Shown piece by piece: positions 56,701-64,000 of a stretch of 64,000 bases of DNA (position 1 is its first letter; each line of letters opens with the position of its first letter). The stretch is from Acheta domesticus (taxonomy: Eukaryota; Arthropoda; Insecta; Orthoptera; Gryllidae): the NCBI GenBank assembly GCA_031308135.1, contig JAHLJT010009436.1, forward strand, positions 215,239,420-215,303,419, given 5' to 3'. The translations under genes were made by a program, and so were the position numbers. The notes beneath the pieces were generated by a model. That model did no database searches, was not told where the DNA came from, and saw only the letters and a program-made list of their open reading frames with translations.

Positions 56701-57026
56701 TAGACAACACCGAAAGAAAACTGCCGTCAGGCAACATCTTCGCCGGTCGGTGACCGACGGCCCACTCAATCTCGGCCACCGTGAAATACATCCTGCTCTC
56801 GAGGGGGAAGCCTAACACCCGGCCTGGCCAGCACTGCGGCGAGCGAGCGTCAGATTTGAATAAATTAGCCGCCTCCCCAGGGAGCGCCACGGGGCGCCTC
56901 TAGTGCCCCTGTCTCCCCACACACGGCCGCCGGCGCAACGACCGCTCAGTTCACCGTCCCTGTTGCCGCCACCAACCCTGCCGCCCGCATCACCACAACA
57001 GCCGCCATTTCCGGCACCATAAAATG
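56701..57026. other. GC-rich island
   Basis: CpG-rich patch with CCGCCGG and ACCACAACAGCC motifs directly upstream of the SINE-A insertion. No gene recognised. Confidence 0.4.
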
Positions 57027-57037
57027 TCCACTACCGC

Positions 57038-57623
57038 ACCCGCAAAGGTGGCTCAGGGCATCAACTGATGGCACTGCAGAGCCTCTGACCGGGAGGTCCC
57101 ATGGAGGTCCCGGGAGGTCCTCTGGTTCGAGTTTCAACGGTGTCAGGGTTTTCGACACTACCTAGAAAGCCACGTAGGTCGAATTCAGCAGTTGTATAGA
57201 CGACAATTCTAGCCGCTGGCTGCCCTGATCGGTTTTCCGTGGCTTCTCTCACCAAAACCAAGTGAATGCCGAAGTAGTACCCTAACAAAATGGACACGGA
57301 CCGTTCGCGTTCTTTCCTTCCTCTCCCTTGTCCTATTCTCACCGCTTACTTACACACACTTACATTTACTTGTACTACATTACCACGCATGTCGGGAACT
57401 TAGGAGCTTGTTCCGGCGGTGCCACGATGGTGGGAGATCCCTGGTGAGGGAATACTCCGCAAGTCGACGTAGGTCATTTCCGAATATCACCTCCCTGCGG
57501 GAAGACTTCCGCCACTTCCCGCGAAAAAACAACAACAAAAAACAAAAAACAAGCACTACACTTACGGAACTAATAACCTTGGCTATTTACGCACCAGGAA
57601 TCACTAAACAATGGATCAATCAA
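57038..57623 (+). mobile_element. tRNA-derived SINE (SINE-A), near-full-length copy with 11-bp duplication
   Basis: TCCACTACCGC (57027-57037) and TCCACCACCGC (57624-57634) flank a 586-bp element on plus. The A box TGGCTCAGGGCATC (57049-57062) and B box GGTTCGAGTTT (57124-57134) are 75 nt apart, because the segment between them carries an extra GGAGGTCC-rich duplication (about 57090-57120). This spacing should weaken a polymerase III promoter. The body aligns to the copy at 41.9-42.4 kb throughout, including CCTAACAAA, CTTGTTCCGGC, GCACTACACTTAC and the tail ending in ATCA repeats. An A/C-rich stretch near 57530 replaces a shorter A run. Confidence 0.92.
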
Positions 57624-57634
57624 TCCACCACCGC

Positions 57635-58070
57635 CATCGTAGATGCCACCACTTCAACGACATACACTATACCCCACAGCCCTCATCAAACCGCTGCCTC
57701 AGCCGCATTCGAAGCCTCCGACCTAGCTGCCCCATAATTACACCGTCACCAATGTCGTTGTCAAACATTTCACCATAGACATCACCGTAACCGCCACCAC
57801 AGCTGCGCTGCCGCACGAGCAGCCCCCGCCACCGCTACAGCAGACGACGTCGACGTATCGTCGTCCAAAGTGACACCACGGACGCGGTTTCCTCATTTTT
57901 TTCCTTCTTTTTTCACCGACCTGGAGGAGGGATCGCTTTATTTAAAGGTCTCCTTTTGATCAGGTGCTGCGGCGGCCGCCCCTCCCCCTCCCCACCCCCG
58001 CGCCCCGTCGCGCCGCCACCTCCGCTCAAGGGGACGGGACGCTGAATGTACAGACGATGTAATTAATGGT
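57635..58070. other. CCACCG-rich sequence and GC island
   Basis: Interrupted CCACCACC / CCGCCACC triplets to about 57860, then a C-rich CpG island at 57965-58045. No gene recognised. Confidence 0.4.
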
Positions 58071-58910
58071 AGTGGCTGCCGGCTTCGGCGCTAGTCGAGG
58101 TCGTATTATCACATTCATCACGACAGATAACTAATGAACGTTTCTTCGAATCTGTCGTCGCAACATTCCCTAACAGCTCTTTGTAAAGGATAATATTAGA
58201 GACATTCCGGAACTTAATTATAACACGACGAGGCTGTGATGCGGACAAGGGGCGCGTGGCAGAGGAGTTGTAGCGTCTGTCATCTCTGGGCGACTGTTTT
58301 CGCGTTCGCCGAAAGGTGTTTTAACCCAGAGATGTTCTCTTCGGTGTTGTTTGAATTGGTACAAGACGTCCGGAATGTTACCTTTGTTGACTTCAAATAT
58401 CTAAATGTCAAATAATTCATTAAAAGGAAATATTCAAATAATTCATTAAAAGGATTTTTGTTTGCTGTAATTTGTACATTGTTGGAAATTTACAGGTACC
58501 GTTACACCATAATTAAGAGGACAATATAAATTTCCAGGTAATTCAATGACGTGTTCTTTTTCCTTGACTCATCAATTTCAGGAAAGCTTAATATTCTTAC
58601 GCATCGTTCATTAATATTTCAGTTCCCTAGTTTATGGAGAATCAATCTCCTTGTTAATCTCATTTTTATATGTAAGCGTCACCGTCTCAAGTAATCGTCA
58701 TTTAGTAATTTTTCATAGACGTGTCACTTAGAAAACCACCTCGAGAGTTTGTCTTGACACTACAGAGAGGAAGTAGTCCTGTGTCTACGGATGGTTAGAA
58801 TGGGAAAGGGGGGACCGAAAACAAACAAATTTTAGTAAACGCAGATTACATTTTTCTACTGTGATTTCTCTAGCAAAATAGCTGCAGCGAACACCACATC
58901 AGCAGATTGC
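58071..58910. other. AT-rich stretch with a 26-bp duplication
   Basis: AT-rich. CAAATAATTCATTAAAAGGA occurs at 58409 and 58435, a 26-bp period with about 1.8 copies. Nothing else recognised. Confidence 0.5.
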
Positions 58911-59380
58911 TTGGAATGGAACTCGGGCATCATCGCCGTTCCCTGTCGTAACGTGCCGTCTGCAAGCAAAGACCACAGGACCGAACAAGCGCCGGCACGA
59001 CAGGGCTTCCCATCTGCCGGCATTTTCTCCCTCACTCTCTCCTTCCGCCGCCTTCTCTCTCCTCGCCTCTACGTCGGGGGTCGCTAACGTCACACTGCAG
59101 TAGATCCGCGAACCTCTCCTTTGCTTTCTCTTCTTCCCTCCCTCCCGTCCGCCAACCCGCCGGGCCTCACGGGCCCCGGTCACGTGACTTGCGCGGCCAA
59201 TTCGCGATCCCCTTTGGGGCTTTGTGGGCCGCGAATCAAATTCTACCTTTGTCTCTGTGCGCACCCTTGATCCCCGCGCCTCTTTCGCTCGCTCGCCCAC
59301 TCCGAAGCCTTCGCCCCCGCCGCGCACCGGTCCCGCCACCCACAGGGCTGCCAATCGGGCGAAACGCGACTGAATTTTAC
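58911..59380. other. GC-rich island
   Basis: CpG-rich, C-rich on plus, with one overlapping 151-aa Arg/Gly/Glu-rich frame on minus. It contains GGTCACGTGACTTGCGCGG near 59179, a CACGTG E-box in a GGTCACGTGACT palindrome. No gene recognised. Confidence 0.45.
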
Positions 59381-59920
59381 GGCTTGCAAATGGAGTGTGA
59401 TATTTAGAAATAAATGATGGAAATATTGTGCCATTTCTCGTAAATATACATGTTCGAAAAAAGAAACAACTGATAAGTCCTCTGTTGCGTTATATATTTT
59501 CGCGAATTCCGATCATTATTTTTTCCTTTTCCTGCATGTAACTCACAAAACTGACAAAATCATTGCAAAATACAATTCCGAAGTTGGAACGTTTATGTAA
59601 ACTGATCGAATAAGCCCTACTCGCCAAAAAAGAAGGAAATAAGGGAAGAAATACAAGTTGCAAGAAATATCTAGTTTTCAGAACATGTTCAACATCTATT
59701 AGTATTAATCAACTCAACGACAGCAACTGAACTCAACGAAACTGGATTATTACGAATAATCATCATCATTATTATTATTGTTATTTACCAAGTATCGCAT
59801 TATTAGAACGCAAAACATAAAATAATAATGCCTTGGAATCGAATCGACTGCATCAACTAGCATCACAATAGCGGTAACGAGTCTGTTTTCACTTTCAGAA
59901 ATTCATTTGTGTGACACCTG
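59381..59920. other. AT-rich non-coding stretch
   Basis: AT-rich with a short CAT/ATT triplet run at about 59759-59780. Nothing recognised. Confidence 0.4.
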
Positions 59921-60480
59921 GTGACTTCAGCAACAAAGGCAACGACTCGTCGAGTGCCACCCCTTGCAGCTCCCATGCCCGACGCCCGTCCTGGGCTCCG
60001 CCGCCCCCGCCTCCTCTCCCGCGGAGGCTGCGCCCAGGGCGCCGCGCAGGTGCGGGCGGTGGGCGGAGGGGCCGAGTCGCACCGGTGCGGGCCAAAGGCG
60101 CACGGGGCGGGGCGCAGGGCGCGCTGGGCTGGAGGCGGCGGCGGCGGCGGCGGGGTGGGTGTTGGGCGTATGTTAAGCGAGAGGCACCAGGTGTTGAGCT
60201 GGGCGGAGAACGCCGCGCCGCGCCGCGCCGCGCCGCGCCGCGCCGGGTGGACAAGGCGGGGGCGAAGGGACGCCGATGGAAATCGCTGATGGGCGGGCTG
60301 AGGTAGCCGACGAGACGCGTGGGCGAGATGGGTGTCCCCGTGTCGACGTGGGCGTGGGCGTGTGCTGCGGGCGCCCACCCAGGAACGAAAGAGCGCCCAG
60401 GACAGGGGGAGGAAGAGGGGAGGGACGCTGATGCCAGGATGTAACCAACGAAAGGGCGGCGAGAATTGGTTCAGCACGCG
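59921..60480. other. GC-rich island with (CGCCG)7 array
   Basis: CpG-rich. Seven perfect CGCCG units at 60211-60245, preceded by a GGCGGCGGC stretch near 60135-60155. Frames of 216 aa (minus) and 131 and 122 aa (plus) are Arg/Pro/Ala-rich artefacts. No gene recognised. Confidence 0.7.
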
Positions 60481-61070
60481 GTACATACCTGCATCCGAAG
60501 TAACCAAAGACAAAAAACAGGATGTAAAATAGAGTGGTAGTTTTCAGAGTAAGTGGTAATCAACTGTAGTCCGAAATATTAGTAAAAAATTGCAAAAAAG
60601 ACAAATTATTCAATTAATGATTGGAATGGAGGGAAAACATCTGAAATATGTAAAAAGCAAACAGTTGTTAAAAAGGAGAAAATATTATGACTGAATAAGT
60701 GTAATAGCAAACAAAATTAATATTAATATTTATGGATAAATTGCAAATGACAAAAACAGGAGAAAGAAATGCAATTAACGTGGACTTATTTTAAGTGACT
60801 AATGTCACATCAAACCTACTGTCACTTTATACATCGCGACGGTGACACTATTCATTATTTTTCTTGAAAAGTGTATGTTAGACAACACGTTCGTGTGAAG
60901 ACAGGTTTACAATACTACATCTACAGTATGAGACGAATAACGTTACTTCTCTCCTTTAGACCACATCATAGGATATTCATAAACCCCAAAGCAGGTCTAC
61001 ACGATACGAAGCCGCGTCACCGCTTCCATAAAACTATCACTTCACCTTTCGACCGTCGAGAACAAAAGGG
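60481..61070. other. AT-rich non-coding stretch
   Basis: AT-rich, nothing recognised. Confidence 0.4.
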
Positions 61071-61470
61071 CATCAGCGTGACGGCGGACCAGAGCTGCTG
61101 AGGGCGGGCAGGCGGGCAGGCGGGCAGGCGGGCGGGCGGGCGGGCGGGCGGGCGGGCGGGCGGGCGGGCTGCGCGCAGCGGGGCGGTAATGCATGCAGAT
61201 GTATGGCCGACTCCGCGCCCGCCCGCCCGCTCTGCCGCCCGCGCGCGGGCTCGTACCGCCCTCGCACCCCGGGAATACCAATGCGGGGCGGCAGCGCGCG
61301 GCAGGCGCCTCCACGCACCTGCGCCCCCCTCCCCTCCCCAACCCCACCCCCCGCCTTCGGGGCTGCCACACGCGCAGGCTCACGCTGTAATTGCCCCCGC
61401 CGCGGCGGGCCGCCGCGGTGATCGTGTGTGGCCCACGCTCGCATCGGATCACGACTCCTCGACGTTAATG
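61071..61470. other. GC-rich island
   Basis: CpG-rich block containing the GGGC array and, at 61390-61420, GCCGCGGCGGGCCGCCGCGG, a GC palindrome. Minus frames (136 and 123 aa) are Pro/Ala/Arg-rich from the array. Confidence 0.5.
61102..61169. repeat. GGGC tetranucleotide array
   Basis: Four GGCGGGCA-type units pass into about ten uninterrupted GGGC units. G-rich on plus. Gives Pro-Ala-Arg-Pro cycles on minus. The A-containing half next to the pure half suggests expansion from one end. Confidence 0.96.
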
Positions 61471-63040
61471 AATGCGGGGGACGTAAGTATCGGTTGGATG
61501 ATGTTGTTTAAAGCATTTTTACGTGTACTTCTTTCCGATACTTTAGCTCCGGTAGAGAAAGAGCAGGCCCGAACACCCAAAAAAACCCAACGCGTTTCGA
61601 CTCACGCAACGCGAGTAAAATAATGCATGTAGCTTACGACTGTTCGATGCTAACGAATGCATGGGAGGTACCTGTTTGATGGTGTTGTTCATGGTATTTT
61701 TTATGTTCTGGGTTGAGATATTTTTCCCGAGAAGACAAATAACAGGTTCAAATTCTCTCACTTTGTTTACGCAAGAATTCCATCTCGTGTGGGCTACGAA
61801 TCGTGCCTAAACTCTGACTTCAAAAATGAGGTACCAAATGCATGCATTTTTTGTAAGCCCATTTATTTAGTCGACGTTTTGACACTTAGAGGAAGAATAG
61901 ACCGAAATATCTTCAACTTTAGAACGGGCGGTAGCATCGTATGTAGGTTAGAGCTTGTGGTAACTATTCCATCCTTTGTTACCTGAATTCTGAAATGTGT
62001 CTCGACGTTCTGTTATTAACAAATGCAATAAAAATATAAAGTATATTTGTATCATGTTTGAAGTACAGCAACATTCACTGCATCTAGATTGCCCCCTCCC
62101 CCTCCGATAGAGGAAGAACCAGCGGAAATCCTTGCACTCCGGTACCTCTGAGGTGTTACGCGTGTGAATCATGAGAAGCCTCCGCTCGTTTCACAAATCT
62201 CGATGTTAATGAACACCAAGAAAAGTAATGGATGGATGCTGTTTAATAGATTTTGTGTGTACACTATGCAGAATTTTACTCTAGCGGAAGCCCAGGTCGG
62301 ATTTTCCATTTCTTCGGTAATGGTGTTCCTCAGCGTACTAACGTTTTTAATAAATCAATATTAACAATTTTCCAGTACAATTTACATACGTTTTAAAATA
62401 TTGTAAACAAGTGGAACTCTAAAAGCATCTTGGATTGAATCTGTAAAATATAAGAAGAACAACAATTTATGGTTTGCTTCTTGATAATACAATTGCCGTC
62501 TTACGAGTATATGATACAACAACCCAACATTTCGCCTATGATCACTACCAAGAAACCAAATGCAAAACAAAGTAAACAATAATCTCTACTTCCCGTCAAT
62601 AACGTTTCTATGCAACACAGAAACTGAATTCATGTCAAATATAATTCAAATTTAACGGGAAGTTCGTATATCACGAATACGTCGAAACCTTTGGGTTTCT
62701 TTGAACAGAGACCGAGCATATCTACAAAACCACTTTCGAAACTACCTTACAGTAACATCTGAAACGAACGACAAATGTAAATTTACATTCAATTTGAAAG
62801 CATTTCCTTTGCCCACGAGCAATCACATGACATACTGAAGGGAAAAAAACAACAAAAAACGAACGATACGATTATTACGAAAGAATGCTATATACTGTCA
62901 TTTCCGACAACATTCGATAAGAGATTCATATCAACAAATCGCGTTCCTTTCCCAAAAATATTTCATTACGAAGAACCTGGTAATTCAAATACAATATTCA
63001 AATAATAGCGAACTCTTCGGTTCATTTCCGCTCCCTTCTC
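61471..63040. other. AT-rich non-coding stretch
   Basis: AT-rich DNA of about 1.5 kb. CGACGTTAATGAATGCGGGGGACG near 61460 and GATGCTAACGAATGCATGGGAGGTAC near 61648, each followed by GTTxGATGxTGTTxxT, look like a diverged direct duplication about 190 bp apart, and TCTCGATGTTAATGAACACC near 62198 may be a third copy. No gene recognised. Confidence 0.4.
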
Positions 63041-63500
63041 AAGCGAAAAAAAAAAAATGTTGCCCGGGACAACTGGCGGCGTCCATAGGCAAAAGTTTAT
63101 CTTTCGAAGCGCCGGGGGGCAAATTCGAGGCGTGCGGTCGAATGCAAATCCTCCTCCGCGGCGCCCACGCAGGCAAGAGAGAGAGCAAGCGAGGGGGGTG
63201 GAGACGGGTTGGGAGGAGGGGGAGCGGAGGGGGCAGGGCGCGCTGCGGCGGCCAGCGGGCCAGCGCAGAAATTCCGCTCTACCGGCGAAAAATTTCCGAT
63301 AACCAATAAAGAGTCGGGCACAAAGTAATTGTGAACCGCGAAAGCGGGCGGGGCGCGCGCGCTAGGGCTGGCAAAGGGCTGGGTGTGGCGCGGAGGGGAG
63401 GGGCGGCTGCGAGAGAAGGACGGCGATCTGGAGGGGAACCTCGGGAAAGGCGCCGTTGGAGCGACGGGTGAGTGAAAGCAAAGTGACGAAATTGTGAGAT
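63041..63500. other. GC-rich island
   Basis: G-rich on plus, with octamer ATGCAAAT at 63142. The minus 152-aa frame (63097-63555) is Pro/Ser/Ala-rich and unrecognised. No gene called. Confidence 0.45.
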
Positions 63501-63597
63501 GGGAAGACGGCGGAAAGAGAGACGGACAATGATAGATAAAAGAATGGATTTGCATTGAATCAGGAGGAGTCTGTTGGCTGAGAAGTGACGGGGAATA

Positions 63598-63642
<45 letters not shown>
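63598..63642. repeat. (AAT)n microsatellite
   Basis: Fifteen AAT units, equal in length to the array at 39.13 kb. Minus frames read poly-Tyr or poly-Leu here. Confidence 0.97.
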
Positions 63643-63644
<2 letters not shown>

Positions 63645-63833
63645 CAAAATAAGCTGACCAGACTACGAAGATACATCATGACCGAATCTACAATTCTGTG
63701 GCGTGCCACCATTACTCCACACCGAAGGTTAGCGGCTTGCATCGGCAAGCACAACATCTCGGGGCACAACCTCTAAAAAGTGCTGCCGCATGCAAGCGGG
63801 GACCAATATATACGGGACCCGCGGAGCCAGCAG

Positions 63834-63876
63834 GGGCAGACGGTACCATGCAGGGCAGACGGTACCATGCGGAGCA
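63834..63876. repeat. 19-bp tandem duplication
   Basis: GGGCAGACGGTACCATGCA is repeated with a 19-bp period, and a third partial copy (GAGCAGACGG) follows. The remaining sequence to 64000 is mid-GC with nothing recognised. Confidence 0.85.
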
Positions 63877-64000
63877 GACGGAAGCAGTCCGGGATCATGT
63901 GAGACACTGGAGTCAGAAGCGTGTGTGAGAATCGTGAACGACGTGCACCAGGTCTCCATGATGACTCGTTCGCAGAGTTCCGCCGCCGCCCGCCGCTGCT

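Noticed and set aside
35855..63149. ATGCAAAT octamers at 35855, 45400 (reverse) and 63142 in GC islands
   Set aside because: About two or more are expected by chance in 64 kb, so three is not evidence of POU-factor regulation.
1..64000. Hox-cluster or known insect microRNA locus
   Set aside because: The Hox-like motif cores prompted a check, but no homeobox exon or miR-10, iab-4, miR-993, let-7 or miR-100 sequence was seen by eye.
1..64000. CRISPR arrays, operons or bacterial defence systems
   Set aside because: The window is eukaryotic; the tandem arrays have no spacers and there are no ordered coding genes.

Overview
The window is eukaryotic nuclear DNA, most likely from an insect or other arthropod with a large, repeat-rich genome. 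The evidence is several different tRNA-derived SINEs with target-site duplications, a hAT-like MITE, a possible non-LTR retrotransposon relic, abundant microsatellites and minisatellites, and no compact operon-like gene order. I cannot place the species. The SINE heads and bodies resemble the general type found in polyneopteran insects, but that is an impression and not a database match.

I find no protein-coding gene, tRNA gene or rRNA gene that I can support in 64 kb. Every long open frame lies in GC-rich or tandem-repeat DNA, where stop codons are rare. The encoded proteins are low complexity (Pro/Arg/Ala/Gly runs or short peptide repeats), often open on both strands, and show no recognisable domain. 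The region is therefore best read as intergenic or deep intronic.

The layout is a striking mosaic. Roughly 40-45 short GC-rich, CpG-rich islands (about 0.15-1.6 kb) recur every 1-2 kb in an AT-rich background. Several islands carry G-rich tandem arrays: 22-mer at 8.96-9.37 kb, 8-mer at 15.16-15.35 kb, 5-mer at 33.97-34.04 kb, 12-mers at 39.47-39.67 and 46.58-46.98 kb, 4-mer at 61.10-61.17 kb. All six have the G-rich strand on plus. Pyrimidine-rich tandem duplications lie at 20.5-20.95, 23.43-24.08 and 52.8-53.0 kb. Some moderately GC-rich patches (about 9.87, 18.0, 28.8 and 55.7 kb) contain AT-rich homeodomain-like cores and look like candidate regulatory elements.

The mobile-element content is the best-supported biology. 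SINE-A (about 540-590 bp) has two near-full-length copies in opposite orientation (41.89-42.44 kb minus; 57.04-57.62 kb plus), each flanked by 10-11 bp target-site duplications. A third copy (51.17-51.74 kb, minus) is split by a different SINE (SINE-B, 51.29-51.64 kb, plus) that left its own duplication. SINE-C (21.53-21.72 kb, minus) has a 9-bp duplication. A 249-bp hAT-like MITE (30.70-30.95 kb) has 8-bp duplications. A nearly perfect 109-nt hairpin at 6.31-6.42 kb is the most intriguing unexplained structure. No new multi-gene system is visible.
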